64,000 bases of DNA from Maribellus luteus (GCF_003576475.1 NZ_QWGR01000009.1:62001-126000); one strand, 5' to 3'. Positions 46,154 through 56,424 are shown, counted from the stretch's first letter. Notes: a model not told the origin generated them from the letters alone. Numbers and translations are program-made.

Positions 46154-46619
46154 TTTGAAGTAAATACAGTACTTGGAGCTGGCCCATGATTGGTTCAGCC
46201 AGGGGTTGTTTTAGGCTACCTAAAAGAATTATTTGCGCCTTTTTAATGGTATTTACTCCATTACCTCGCCATTTTCTATAATTAGGACTGGTAAACATTC
46301 AATAAACAGAAAAATATTCTTAACTTGAATAGGGTGAATTAAGATAAAAAATAGGGTATCATCTCAATTCTCCACCTTTTATTTGAACCTGGTGCATAAG
46401 AAATTCAGTAAATAATTTCTTACAGGAACGTACTTCATAAAAATCCAACGTGTATTCCAAGGCAAAGCACGTCGAGAGCATCTCAGATTAACCTCTTTCA
46501 TATTATCAAACTCCGTGTTCTTACGACTGCAATTTAAGACTCTACCCAATAGAAAGTCTGGTAAAGCTGTGTTTGGGCTCTAGGTATCTTACTTCATTTT
46601 TAACAAAAAATCAAACAAG
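46154..46619. other. Intergenic region with a small hairpin
   Basis: 466 bp. TTTTAGG-CTA-CCTAAAA (46209-46225) forms a 7-bp hairpin without a T tail after the dehydrogenase gene. Nothing else was recognised. Confidence 0.45.
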
Positions 46620-49600
46620 ATGAAAAAAATTTACCTAATTTTTAGTTCATCCCGCGCAGCAATAATAGTGTTGATTACGGGACTATTTATGGCGGCTTCC
46701 ATGACCACTTATGCACAAACAACGCCTGCTGATTGCGTGTCAGGCTGTACTTCCAACGACATACAGATTGAGAATGCCTATTTATCGGATGAATTTGGAA
46801 ATCCGTTAGATTCAAATTTTGTCTGTGAAAACGGCCAAGATGCTATCGTTTATTTGACTTTGGAGCTATCAACCAACACACCGCGCGTAGGTGTTTCGAT
46901 TTACACTAAAATTAAAGAATTAGATCTTGGAGTACCCCGTGGAACACTCGATTCTATGAGTCAGTGTTTTGGCGACACCCTAAACCAACCTTTGAATAGA
47001 GTAACATTTAATCAAACGCTATCCTGGCCATGCGGAACGGCAATTGCACTAACAGATGTTTATATTGCCTGGGGAACCGGAAATAAGAATTTTTGTGAAG
47101 GTGAAGCTTTCCAATGTCCCAAAACCCCGTCTAAATGTTTTTCGTTGCCTGGCGGTGATTATATTGCAGTCGAGATCCCAACAGCAAAAAACTTTTCTTA
47201 TGAGAGCTGTCCTGATGTACCGGGAGGTACCACAGCCACCTTTAATTTGAGAAGCCTTGACACTCTTGTTACAAAATCAACCGATGTAAACATTGAATGG
47301 TATAAAGATTTTGCAACAGATTCTCTAATTAGTATTCCTGAAAGTTATACCACCAAGAGTGCTGAAGAAGATGTATACGCAAAGGTCACCAGCACAATAC
47401 CACCGTATCCGTCTTCTGTTGCTACTGTTGCCTTAATTGTTTATCCGAGCCCTACAGTTACATTAACAGATCCATCGGATGTGTGTTTTGATGGCAGTGC
47501 GATGTCGTTTGAAGGTTCACCGAAACCCAACCAAGGCATTTCGGGAGTATTCAGCACAAATGCACCAGCAGAAAGCTTTACAGATAAGGGAGACGGAACA
47601 GCGAGCCTCGATCCGTCCGTTGCCGGAGTCGGCACTTTCGAAGTGATTTACACATTTACTGATACCAATGGCTGTTTGGAAGATGATACCGTTAGCGTTG
47701 AAGTATTTGATAACCCCGTTGCGCCCACTGATGCAGTTCCTGTTACTGTGTGTGAAAACGGAGAAGAACAAACCTTGACAGCTACAGCTACTGTGCCGGA
47801 TGGCGATACAATTATTTGGTACAGTGCACCGACCGGTGGCGATGAAGTGTACCCACCCGCCTTGGTTAGCACAGTGGCAGACACCTTGATTTTATATGGT
47901 GAAACCGTGAATAAATTAACGCTATGTACCAGCCTCGATCGTACTCCGGATACCCTGATTATAAACCCGGCTCCGGTTGCGCCCATCAATCCGATTCATG
48001 TTACGGAATGTGAAACAGGAGAAGAACAAACCTTGACGGCTACAGCTACCGTCCCCGATGGTGTTTCAATTGTGTGGTACGATGCCGGGACCAATGGCAA
48101 TATTGCAGACCCTGCTTCCCTGGTCAGTACTGTTGCAGATACCCTGATTCTATATGGAGAAGCTGTTGATGACCTGACTGCTTGTAAAAGCCTGTCTCGG
48201 ACTGCGGATACCCTGATAATAAATCCGGCTCCGTCGGCACCCATCAATCCGGTTAACGTTACCGAATGTGAAACAGGAGAAGAACAAACTCTAACGGCTA
48301 CAGCAACTGTCCCCGATGGAGTTTCAATTGTTTGGTACGATGCGGAGACCAATGGCAATGTTGCAGACCCTGCGTCCCTTGTCAGTACAGTTGCTGATAC
48401 CCTGATTTTATATGGAGAAGCGGTAGATGACCTGACTGCTTGTAAAAGCCTGTCTCGGACTGCAGATACCCTGATAATAAACCCGGCTCCGGCAGCGCCA
48501 ACCAATCCGGTTAATGTTACCGAATGTGAAACAGGAGAAGAACAAACTTTAACGGCTACAGCAACCGTTCCCGATGGAGTTTCAATTGTGTGGTACGATG
48601 CGGAGACCAATGGCAATGTTGCAGACCCCGCGTCTCTTGTCAGTACAATTGCGGATACCCTTATTTTATATGGAGAGGCAGTAGATGACCTGACTGCTTG
48701 TAAAAGCCTGTCTCGGACTGCAGATACCCTGATAATAAATCCGGCTCCGGCGGCACCCATCAATCCGGTTAATGTTACCGAATGTGAAACAGGAGAAGAA
48801 CAAACTTTAACGGCTACAGCTACCGTCCCCGATGGTGTTTCAATTGTGTGGTACGATGCCGAGACCAATGGCAATATTGCAGACCCCGCTTCCCTGGTCA
48901 GCACAGTGGCTGACACCCTGATTTTATACGGAGAAGCGGTAGATGACCTAACTGGGTGCAAAAGCCTGTCTCGGACTGCAGATACCCTGATAATAAATCC
49001 GGCTCCGGCAGCGCCAAAAGTTGTTTATAATCCACCTGCTTGTGATGATTCAACATTTAGTGTTACAATTACAAACGTGGTTAAGGATGCCACATATACT
49101 ATAAAAGATAAGAACGGAGATGATATTCCGGGTGTATTCCCCGGAAATTCCATTGTTGCAGTTAATAAGAGCGACACATCTTTTAGCAATATTCCGGCTG
49201 GTTCGGGCTACAAGGTAACAGTTCAAATCGGTGATTGTATTTCTCTTAATTCCGAATCATGTGGATTACCTACTAAATCAGCAACGATTGCGCAAGTTGT
49301 AAAATCTACACCCATTACCCAGACGGTCAAGTCAGCAGCTATTGGAGAGAATCTAAATTCCGAATTCTCGGTGAAAGCTTATCCAAATCCTTTCAGCGAT
49401 CAGGTAAAATTTGAAGTTAACCTTCCCGAAGAAAGTAATGGAAGCCTGGAACTATTCAATATGCTGGGACAAAAAGTGAAAATCATACATCAGGGGCATA
49501 TGAATGCCGGCATCAACACCTTTGAAGTGAGCCTGTCGGGACAACAATCTACTACCCTGATCTATAGACTAAAGGCAGGAGACAAACAACTTACTGGAAA

Positions 49601-49622
49601 ATTATTACAGGTCAAACAATAG
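46620..49622 (+). CDS. T9SS-secreted protein with five 86-residue repeats
   Basis: 1000 aa. Signal peptide (about 1-33, ending TYAQ). Residues 34-365 include a Cys-containing N-terminal part and an Ig-like segment. Five repeats of exactly 86 aa follow (about 368-797). Each opens P-x-N-P-x-x-V-T-E-C-E-T-G-E-E-Q and contains VPDGVSIVWYD and DTLILYGEAV. The first is divergent; the last four are nearly identical. A short linker leads to a type A T9SS sorting domain (about 915-1000; KAYPNPFSDQVKFEV, LFNMLGQKVK). It is exported across the outer membrane and anchored or released. An adhesive stalk role is inference. Confidence 0.88.
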   Translation: MKKIYLIFSSSRAAIIVLITGLFMAASMTTYAQTTPADCVSGCTSNDIQIENAYLSDEFGNPLDSNFVCENGQDAIVYLTLELSTNTPRVGVSIYTKIKELDLGVPRGTLDSMSQCFGDTLNQPLNRVTFNQTLSWPCGTAIALTDVYIAWGTGNKNFCEGEAFQCPKTPSKCFSLPGGDYIAVEIPTAKNFSYESCPDVPGGTTATFNLRSLDTLVTKSTDVNIEWYKDFATDSLISIPESYTTKSAEEDVYAKVTSTIPPYPSSVATVALIVYPSPTVTLTDPSDVCFDGSAMSFEGSPKPNQGISGVFSTNAPAESFTDKGDGTASLDPSVAGVGTFEVIYTFTDTNGCLEDDTVSVEVFDNPVAPTDAVPVTVCENGEEQTLTATATVPDGDTIIWYSAPTGGDEVYPPALVSTVADTLILYGETVNKLTLCTSLDRTPDTLIINPAPVAPINPIHVTECETGEEQTLTATATVPDGVSIVWYDAGTNGNIADPASLVSTVADTLILYGEAVDDLTACKSLSRTADTLIINPAPSAPINPVNVTECETGEEQTLTATATVPDGVSIVWYDAETNGNVADPASLVSTVADTLILYGEAVDDLTACKSLSRTADTLIINPAPAAPTNPVNVTECETGEEQTLTATATVPDGVSIVWYDAETNGNVADPASLVSTIADTLILYGEAVDDLTACKSLSRTADTLIINPAPAAPINPVNVTECETGEEQTLTATATVPDGVSIVWYDAETNGNIADPASLVSTVADTLILYGEAVDDLTGCKSLSRTADTLIINPAPAAPKVVYNPPACDDSTFSVTITNVVKDATYTIKDKNGDDIPGVFPGNSIVAVNKSDTSFSNIPAGSGYKVTVQIGDCISLNSESCGLPTKSATIAQVVKSTPITQTVKSAAIGENLNSEFSVKAYPNPFSDQVKFEVNLPEESNGSLELFNMLGQKVKIIHQGHMNAGINTFEVSLSGQQSTTLIYRLKAGDKQLTGKLLQVKQ
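47721..49010 (+). repeat. Five tandem 258-bp coding repeats
   Basis: Units start at 47721, 47979, 48237, 48495 and 48753 and end at 49010, each exactly 258 bp. The last four differ at few positions, which points to recent amplification or homogenisation. Copy number may vary among strains or be mis-assembled. Confidence 0.95.
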
Positions 49623-49695
49623 TTTTACACTAGGTTGCAGAAATTAAATCTAACACCGTTTGTTATGTTAGGATGAAATAGATTCATCCCGAGAA

Positions 49696-49730
49696 TAATA
49701 GACCGGCAGGCAATCTCTGGCGGTCTATTT
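49696..49730 (+). terminator. Terminator after the repeat protein
   Basis: AATAGACCG-x-CAG pairs with CTG-x-CGGTCTATT around GCAATCT, followed by TTCTTT. Confidence 0.75.
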
Positions 49731-50343
49731 TCTTTCCAAGAACTATTAATTACTGATTATCACCCTCCTACCCAAACTTCCTTGTAAAAAACACAAAGGA
49801 TATGGCTTTAATAAGTCACAAGTTTCATTTTATACATTCTCAAAATTAGAAACTAAATACTTTTTTTGTGCATTTTCCGCTAATAGTAGAATCTAAAGAC
49901 ACTGTAAAAACAGGCCTTTTATTACAATGTTTATTTTTTCATATTGGGACACACCTGAAATACAGCACATTATAAAATTTCGTAATTTACGTACTGTTAA
50001 TTGAAGATAAAAAATAAGGGTTTCTCTTCCTTTAACACCACTTACTTTTTAAACGCAGAACCAATGGAAAAATACGTCCAATGTTTTTCCTGTTGTATTG
50101 TTGTAAGCCTGGATGTAATTCAAAAATTACAAGGGATTAAAGACGTACCACTCCTTCGGTGGCGCGCAAATGAAATTTGCTGCCATTCTAAAACAAACCT
50201 CATGACTTAACATTTACTTCTTCAGTAAAAAATTCGTCACTTCTTATAAGTACTCTTTACTGACATTTTTCAATGTCAGTAACCTGCATTCAAACTATGA
50301 ATGTGTTCCAATTCAAAAAACCTTAACTCAAAACAAACTAAAA
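49731..50343. other. Long AT-rich intergenic region
   Basis: 613 bp between two secreted-protein genes. A 69-codon frame (50001-50210, TTG start) has no family features and I do not call it. No RNA gene or clear promoter was seen. Confidence 0.5.
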
Positions 50344-53300
50344 ATGAACAAAATCTACATGACATTACGAACGCCCCGAACGGCACTAATGCTGCTGCTT
50401 ACGGGATTTTTATTGCTATCGGCTAACACTGTTTTTGGACAAACCATTTCGACCGATAAAGATGATTACTATCCGGGAGAAATAGTCGTAGTTACCGGAA
50501 CAGGATGGGAGCCCAATGAAATGGTTATGTTGAAGGTAGAACATTTAACTTTCGACCATCAACCTGAGATGTATACGACATTTGCAGATCAGGATGGTAA
50601 TATTCTGGATGACCTTTTTGAGGTCCAGTTCTATGATTTGGGCGAATCCTACCGGCTAACAGCAACAGGAACTGTAAGCGAAGAAGTTGCTGTTTGGTAT
50701 TTTACCGACTCTCCAAAGATTGGCACCATTACAATCGGTACTCAACAAGGAATTCTTCAATCCGGAGTTTCGGGAAGTGTTCAGTTTGACGTAACTGTAA
50801 CCAGAGGTAATTCAAATGCAAATTTCTATGCCAATTTATGTATTGATGCTTCAAATTTTCCTTCCGGACTCACCTACTCATTTTCTCCGGCAAGTTCCGG
50901 GATAAATGGAGATCAGGAAGGAGTGCTTTATTTTAATGATAATTCAATAACAGAACTGGCAGGTACTTTAACCGTATTTTCTGATGGAACATTAACAAAT
51001 GGAAGTTTCAGTTTTGGTGTTTTAACCTATGCTTTTCCAGATAACAAGCCGGATTCCCATAATTGCAGTAACCCTGCAGAGGATAACGCTGTGGCTGAAA
51101 TTGATGGCGTGGTCTCAATTGGAGTCCCCCCTTCGTTTACCACATGCCCCGGGAACATTCAAACCGGAACAGATACGGATGCTTGCAATACGCAGGTAAG
51201 TTATGCTGTAGCTGTTGACGGAAACCCAACACCTGACATTAGCTATGAATTTACAGGTGCAACAACAGGAAGCGGAAGCGGCGATGGAAGCGGTTCCGTA
51301 TTTGAGAAAGGTCTTACCTACGTCACGCTGACAGCCAGCAATGGCGTAGGCGATGATGCAACCTGTAGCTTTACCATAACAGTTACCGACGATGATGCAC
51401 CCGTTTCAAACGGCTCTTTACCAACCGGAGAATCCGATATGAATCTTTGTTATTCTGACATGCCTGCCGGGCCGACTGCCGACGAAATAAAAGCCTACTT
51501 CTCGGATAACTGCGGTGTGGTAAATGTCGACAAAATCACGCAGGAAGCACCAGATAACGATAATTGCACTTGGTCAGTAACCTATACTTACGATGTTTAT
51601 GACGATGCGGGGAATCATGTTGATCCATCTCCAATTGTTTCTTACTCCGGTAGTGACCAAACAGCACCTTCCTTAACAGGAACACCATTCAGCGATCCTA
51701 CCGAATACAATGCCTGCATGACAGATGCTCAAAGTACAGTCCCGGCATGGAGTGAAACCAATGCAATTACTGGTTACACGGATAATTGCGGACAGAATGT
51801 TTCGGCATCGCTTGACAGTACAAAAACAACCGGAAATGATTGTGACTGGACAGTAACCTATTATTACACTGTGTTTGATGAATGCAACAATCCGCTGGAA
51901 GGTCTGACATACCAACACCAGGGTGGTGATTTAACCGCACCAACAGGTACTCCTCCTTCAGACATTAGCGGTGTAAACGACTGCAAACCCACGCAGGAAG
52001 AAGCAGACGCAGGATTTGACTCTGACCTTGCCGTCAGTGGTTATACTGACAATTGTGGAGGTGATTTATCCGTATCCTTATCAACTGCTGTGGTTTCAGG
52101 AAATGATTGCGACTGGACTATCACTTACACTTTTGAGGTTCAGGACAAATGTGGAAACCCACTTGCCGGTCAGGTTTATAAGGTTAGCGGAGGCGACGAA
52201 ACTCCTCCAACGGTAGCCACGCAAAACATCGAAGTTCGTCTGGGCCCCGATGGAACGGTAACCATTTCACCGGAAGATATTGACAATGGCTCTTCTGATA
52301 ATTGTGATTCTGATCCATTAATGGAATTAGATATAACAGAATTTAGCTGTGATAATATTGGAGAAAACACTGTTACCTTAACCGTAACCGACGAATGTGA
52401 CAATTCCGCAAATGCAACAGCAACCGTAACCGTGTATGTACCGACAACAACCGTTGCCAAAATCAGTGCTGAATCAGCCCGTTACATGGATGACATCACT
52501 TTCTATGCAGAAATAGAATCCAATTGTCAATCAAATGATTTTGCAGGTCAGGTTGAATTCTTCCTGAATAATGTTTCGGTTGGTTCGGCTCCGGCCTATC
52601 CAATTCCATACGACGAAGAAGGTTATCCTACAAAACTCAGGGCAACACTAATTCACAAGATTACTGAAATGCCGGGAGAATATGAACTTGTTGCCAAATT
52701 CTCTCCATCCACCAACTACTACGACGGAAGTACAAGCGAGCCAACTTCATTTCTGATATTAGCAAGGTCAGCTGATGCCTACAACTCTGAAACAGGATTC
52801 TATACCGGTACATTACTGGCATGGACAACAGGAGAAAACTCAAGTACAGGAACCATCACATTGGCAACTGTTCTTAAGGACAGCCACACACCAACTGGAG
52901 ACTTACGTGGTGCAAAAGTTACCTTTTACACAATTGAAGGTGATAAAAAAACACCTATCCCAAGTGCCAAAAATTTACCAGTTGGATTGGTTGATATGAC
53001 TGATGGCACTGTAGGTATCGCAAGTGCTGATGTTCAATTCGACATTGGCAATTCACAGGCAGAAAGCTTTGAAATATATGTTGAAGTATCTGGTGCTTAT
53101 TATAATGGCAATGGTGACGATTTTGTGATGGTAACTGTTGCCAAACCAATACCTGGAGGTTCTATTTTTGGATCTGGAAACTTGTTAAACGAAGATTCCA
53201 ATGGTCAATTAAAAGGTGCTGATAACGAACTAACCTGGTTCCAGTTTGATGTTACTTATAACAAGAAAAAGACAAATCCTCAAGGAAAAATGACCATAAG

Positions 53301-54039
53301 ATGGAGTAGTTGGTATAAGCCCGATGGCACTTTAGATGGAGTTATCCATGAATATCAACTAAAAACCAATGCCATCAACTTAATGGTACTAAGTGGTGAC
53401 CAAGACCCAACTTACGGCAAATTAGACGCAGGAAAAGCAATTTTCGATGCCAAAGCAAATCTATCAGAACTTATTGATGGGGTGTATGTTGGAGTCGATG
53501 GTAACTCTCCTCTTCATGTAACAATGACTGATCCTGATTTCGGGGAAATAGACGCAGGTGATGAGATGATAGGAATTACCTACTTTAACAGTGCCGGAGG
53601 CATCTGGTTCTCTAGCAATTACAGTCTTGATGGCAATGAAATTACGAAAGAACAGTTTCTAAACGTTGGTACAATTGAAGTTAAGACAGATGGAACTACC
53701 TCGGGTGAAAGTACACCCAAGCCTGGTAAAAACAAATCTGCAGAGATAGCCACCTCCAGTCAAACCATCGTTACCGAAACACAGTTGAGCGTTTATCCGA
53801 ATCCGTTTAGCGAACAGGCACGTTTCGAATTTGTTTCGCCGGTAGCTGCGCAGGCCAGAATCGATGTTTACGACATGGCAGGCCGGATGGTTCAAACCAT
53901 TTACGATGGCTTCGTGGAAGAGAATACGGTTTACAATGCCGAATTTAAACCCGAAAACCAAGTGAGCGGGATGTACTTCTACAAAATGAAAGTTGGAGAC
54001 TCAGTTTTCAATGGCAAACTCATTTACAAAAGAGAATAA
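50344..54039 (+). CDS. Large T9SS-secreted protein with Cys-rich HYR-like repeats
   Basis: 1231 aa. The signal peptide (about 1-32, ending VFGQ) resembles that of the preceding cargo protein. Then come an N-terminal beta domain (TDKDDYYPGEIVVVTGTGW) and an HYR/Ig-like part with PPSFTTCPGNIQ. Three related 87-91-aa units follow (about 351-617), each with YTDNCG-, NDCDWTVTY- and D-x-C-x-N/G-N-P-like motifs. Another Ig-like part leads into a region of about 700-1130, and a type A T9SS sorting domain (about 1140-1231; LSVYPNPFSEQARFEF, VYDMAGRMVQ) ends it. It is surface-exposed or secreted; the ligand is unknown. Conserved Cys suggest disulfides. A strong terminator follows. Confidence 0.85.
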   Translation: MNKIYMTLRTPRTALMLLLTGFLLLSANTVFGQTISTDKDDYYPGEIVVVTGTGWEPNEMVMLKVEHLTFDHQPEMYTTFADQDGNILDDLFEVQFYDLGESYRLTATGTVSEEVAVWYFTDSPKIGTITIGTQQGILQSGVSGSVQFDVTVTRGNSNANFYANLCIDASNFPSGLTYSFSPASSGINGDQEGVLYFNDNSITELAGTLTVFSDGTLTNGSFSFGVLTYAFPDNKPDSHNCSNPAEDNAVAEIDGVVSIGVPPSFTTCPGNIQTGTDTDACNTQVSYAVAVDGNPTPDISYEFTGATTGSGSGDGSGSVFEKGLTYVTLTASNGVGDDATCSFTITVTDDDAPVSNGSLPTGESDMNLCYSDMPAGPTADEIKAYFSDNCGVVNVDKITQEAPDNDNCTWSVTYTYDVYDDAGNHVDPSPIVSYSGSDQTAPSLTGTPFSDPTEYNACMTDAQSTVPAWSETNAITGYTDNCGQNVSASLDSTKTTGNDCDWTVTYYYTVFDECNNPLEGLTYQHQGGDLTAPTGTPPSDISGVNDCKPTQEEADAGFDSDLAVSGYTDNCGGDLSVSLSTAVVSGNDCDWTITYTFEVQDKCGNPLAGQVYKVSGGDETPPTVATQNIEVRLGPDGTVTISPEDIDNGSSDNCDSDPLMELDITEFSCDNIGENTVTLTVTDECDNSANATATVTVYVPTTTVAKISAESARYMDDITFYAEIESNCQSNDFAGQVEFFLNNVSVGSAPAYPIPYDEEGYPTKLRATLIHKITEMPGEYELVAKFSPSTNYYDGSTSEPTSFLILARSADAYNSETGFYTGTLLAWTTGENSSTGTITLATVLKDSHTPTGDLRGAKVTFYTIEGDKKTPIPSAKNLPVGLVDMTDGTVGIASADVQFDIGNSQAESFEIYVEVSGAYYNGNGDDFVMVTVAKPIPGGSIFGSGNLLNEDSNGQLKGADNELTWFQFDVTYNKKKTNPQGKMTIRWSSWYKPDGTLDGVIHEYQLKTNAINLMVLSGDQDPTYGKLDAGKAIFDAKANLSELIDGVYVGVDGNSPLHVTMTDPDFGEIDAGDEMIGITYFNSAGGIWFSSNYSLDGNEITKEQFLNVGTIEVKTDGTTSGESTPKPGKNKSAEIATSSQTIVTETQLSVYPNPFSEQARFEFVSPVAAQARIDVYDMAGRMVQTIYDGFVEENTVYNAEFKPENQVSGMYFYKMKVGDSVFNGKLIYKRE
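51394..52194 (+). repeat. Three divergent coding repeats (87-91 aa)
   Basis: Unit boundaries at the D-x-x-A-P or D-x-T-P-P word are 51394, 51655, 51928 and 52195, giving 261, 273 and 267 bp. Units share the NCG and C-x-W-x-V/I-T-Y motifs but have diverged in sequence, unlike the 258-bp repeats upstream. Confidence 0.7.
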
Positions 54040-54092
54040 ACAAGAGCAGTAGAACTGTTCTTGCGCGAACAGAATAAATCAAAGCATGGTTG

Positions 54093-54125
54093 AACCGGCA
54101 GTACTTTTACTGCCGGTTTTTTTTT
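54093..54125 (+). terminator. Strong terminator after the large secreted protein
   Basis: AACCGGCAGT and ACTGCCGGTT form a perfect stem, followed by nine or so T. Confidence 0.92.
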
Positions 54126-54477
54126 GTCTCTGTCGGTCGTGTTGATTTGTTCGAACCCCACCTGTCAAAGATTATTCTCAAAAAGTTGTCCACAACCGAC
54201 TACCCTCTTTCATCTTTGCCCGTTAAAAACTTTCCATTTCGCTGTAATACAAATCATTAAAAAATAGCTTATCTTGAAGAGAAATCAATTATTCATTGCA
54301 GAAGTCTATTGGATCTCTTTTCAGGCGCTCCTTAGGTACTCCGGTTTTAAACCAAATCAGAGTTATGCGCCGAAGAGATTGCATGTCTTTTACATTCCCT
54401 ACAAATTATTAATAGCAAAGTGAATCATATGGCTTTCTGCCCTTCGGTTTACAGGATAATAACTTAAATGGGATATT
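54126..54477. other. Intergenic region, nothing recognised
   Basis: About 350 bp of AT-rich sequence between the terminator and the next lipoprotein gene. No RNA or clear promoter was found. Confidence 0.5.
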
Positions 54478-55428
54478 ATGAAGACAATTTTGTTAATCAC
54501 CACTTTGGTAGTTTTGTTAAGCTGTTTCACCAGCTGTAACTACGATAGCTATTTGTTGCCTCAAAACGAAGAACTTTTGGCATCTTCGGAAATGCTTCAA
54601 ACAAATGAAACAGGGTTGAAGAGCGCTGAAATACTTCCCGGATCGATGTGCGAACCAGTCTGGATTCCACTGCTACACAAAGATCAGCTGGAAGTTGGAG
54701 CAATGATTCTTTCAAACAGTCAGTCACAACTTTTCATCGAATTAAAGGGAAATGATCAGTTCGAAATTGAAAGCATACAACTATGGGCAGGTAACAAGTT
54801 TTCCCTGCTTCCGGCCAACAAAAACGACCAGCCATTGCCGGGTCAATTTCCTTATAAAATGGCAAAACAGGATGCATACCACCTGATAATCGATCAAAAC
54901 ATGATTGGCCCTAATTATTATTTTCCGGAAGGGAAAAAACTATACATAATAGCCCATGCCGAAGCAATTGATAAGCAAACCGGAGAAAAAAAATCGGCCT
55001 GGAGCTGCGGGCAACTTTTGAATACCAAAAGTGGAGCTTCGTATACCGAATATTATCCCTGCATTCCGACAGGCGGTGGCGGTTGTTTTCCCCACCTTGC
55101 ATTTTGCGGCCCGGAATCGAACGGAAATTACTATTTCGACAATACACTGGAAGAAAACACGCAACATATTACAGCTGATAATGAAGAGCTGATTGGCAGT
55201 GTCCGTTACGAAGAAGGAAAAATCATTTTCAATTTCTCGCAGGATTGGTCATTTTTTGGCAATACTCCCATCGCAAGCCTTTTCGGATGCGATACACCGG
55301 GAGGAGAGTTAACCGAATTAGAATCTGGCCCCCTTGAACAGCTGTACGATGATTTCTATATCACCTCCGCTTATTACCCTTATTATGTAATTCAATTAAA
55401 TGTTCAGTACTGCACCACTAGCAATTAA
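54478..55428 (+). CDS. Cys-containing lipoprotein of unknown function
   Basis: 316 aa. Signal peptide with a lipobox-like FTSC (Cys20). The mature part is mostly beta-predicted and contains several Cys (SMCEPVWIP, WSCGQLL, YPCIPTGGGGCFPHLAFCG, LFGCDTP), with a Gly-rich turn at about residue 199. It has no known domain. It follows the secreted-protein genes but with its own upstream region. The Cys pattern suggests disulfide-stabilised surface display, which is inference. Confidence 0.7.
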   Translation: MKTILLITTLVVLLSCFTSCNYDSYLLPQNEELLASSEMLQTNETGLKSAEILPGSMCEPVWIPLLHKDQLEVGAMILSNSQSQLFIELKGNDQFEIESIQLWAGNKFSLLPANKNDQPLPGQFPYKMAKQDAYHLIIDQNMIGPNYYFPEGKKLYIIAHAEAIDKQTGEKKSAWSCGQLLNTKSGASYTEYYPCIPTGGGGCFPHLAFCGPESNGNYYFDNTLEENTQHITADNEELIGSVRYEEGKIIFNFSQDWSFFGNTPIASLFGCDTPGGELTELESGPLEQLYDDFYITSAYYPYYVIQLNVQYCTTSN

Positions 55429-55484
55429 AACAATCTTCAACTAATTTGCGTTCCAAATGTTCTTTCTACAAACTTTCAGAAAAC

Positions 55485-56078
55485 ATGAATAATTTTTGGA
55501 ACGAACGATACAGTACAACAGAATATGCATACGGCGAAAAGCCCAATCGTTTTTTTAAAGAAGAAATCTCAAAGCTAAAACAGGGAAGCATACTATTTCC
55601 GGCCGAAGGAGAAGGAAGAAACGCCATTTATGCTGCAACCTTAGGATGGCAGGTAAGCGCTTTTGACACCAGTACCGAAGGTCGGGAAAAAGCACTGCAA
55701 TTGGCTAAAAAACATGAAGTTGAAATTGACTACCGGATTGAAAGCTATGAACAAATCGGCTTTCTACCCGAAAGTTTTGATTGCATTGTTTTAATTTTTG
55801 CTCATATGCCTGCAGCCATAAGACAGAAAAACCACCTACACCTTTTGGAATTTTTAAAGCCGGGCGGAACCATTATTCTCGAAGGATTCAGCAAAGAACA
55901 AATCAATTACAAATCAGGAGGCCCAAGAGACCGGGAAATGCTTTTTTCTGCCGAAGAATTAAGAAATGATTTCCGGGATCTATCTTCCTTGCGCATGGAA
56001 GAAACCAATACCATTTTAGACGAAGGACCTTTTCATCAGGGACTTGCATCAGTAATTCGGGCAATTGGCAAAAAGTAA
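55485..56078 (+). CDS. Class I SAM-dependent methyltransferase
   Basis: 197 aa from the ATG at 55485 (MNNFWNERYSTTEYAYGEKPN). A TTG at 55446 would add 13 unsupported residues. Motif I is LFPAEGEGRNAIYAATLG, the acidic end of strand beta-2 is VSAFDTS, and motif IV is FDCIVLIFAHMP. The order and length resemble TehB/methyltransferase-25 proteins, which act on small molecules or metalloids. The substrate is unknown. It is the last gene before the rho leader. Confidence 0.87.
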   Translation: MNNFWNERYSTTEYAYGEKPNRFFKEEISKLKQGSILFPAEGEGRNAIYAATLGWQVSAFDTSTEGREKALQLAKKHEVEIDYRIESYEQIGFLPESFDCIVLIFAHMPAAIRQKNHLHLLEFLKPGGTIILEGFSKEQINYKSGGPRDREMLFSAEELRNDFRDLSSLRMEETNTILDEGPFHQGLASVIRAIGKK

Positions 56079-56424
56079 TTTCTGAAGAATAATAACAGCA
56101 ACAGACACGCGTTTGAAAAATACGAAGGAACTGTTCGGCAAAATTAAATGAACCTTTTGCCCTGTTCAAACGTATAGCATTATACGTTGCAAACAAGTCA
56201 ATAAATTACTATAAGAAAGGTAATTATAGCAGTCCTACTTTACGAAAACACTAAAAAACTTTTGAATTAGGGGGAAATTTGAAAAAAGCGTTATAGAATT
56301 TTGTTTTGTAAACAGTAATTCTTTATAATTGCACACGATTTCCGTTGAAATCACTCCCCTCGTATATTGTTCCAATAGTTTTATCAAACAATTATTAATC
56401 GGGAAAACGAATTAAGCACAGTCT
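56079..56424. promoter_or_regulatory. rho leader: two inverted repeats and a promoter
   Basis: Two hairpins, GGCAAAA-N11-TTTTGCC (56137-56161) and AACGTATA-GCAT-TATACGTT (56169-56188), lie before a good promoter: -33 TTTG at 56300-56303 and -7 TATAATTG at 56324-56331, 20 bp apart. The implied 5' leader is about 85-90 nt, which would suit autogenous control of rho. The first hairpins may instead end the methyltransferase transcript. Confidence 0.5.

Noticed and set aside
47996-48961. Antisense open frame of 321 codons across the 258-bp repeats
   Set aside because: It exists because the sense repeats are in frame and nearly identical, so a stop-free antisense frame repeats too. The sense strand encodes a clear secreted protein.
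50001-50210. 69-codon frame in the intergenic region
   Set aside because: TTG start, no signal peptide or domain, and composition like the surrounding non-coding DNA.
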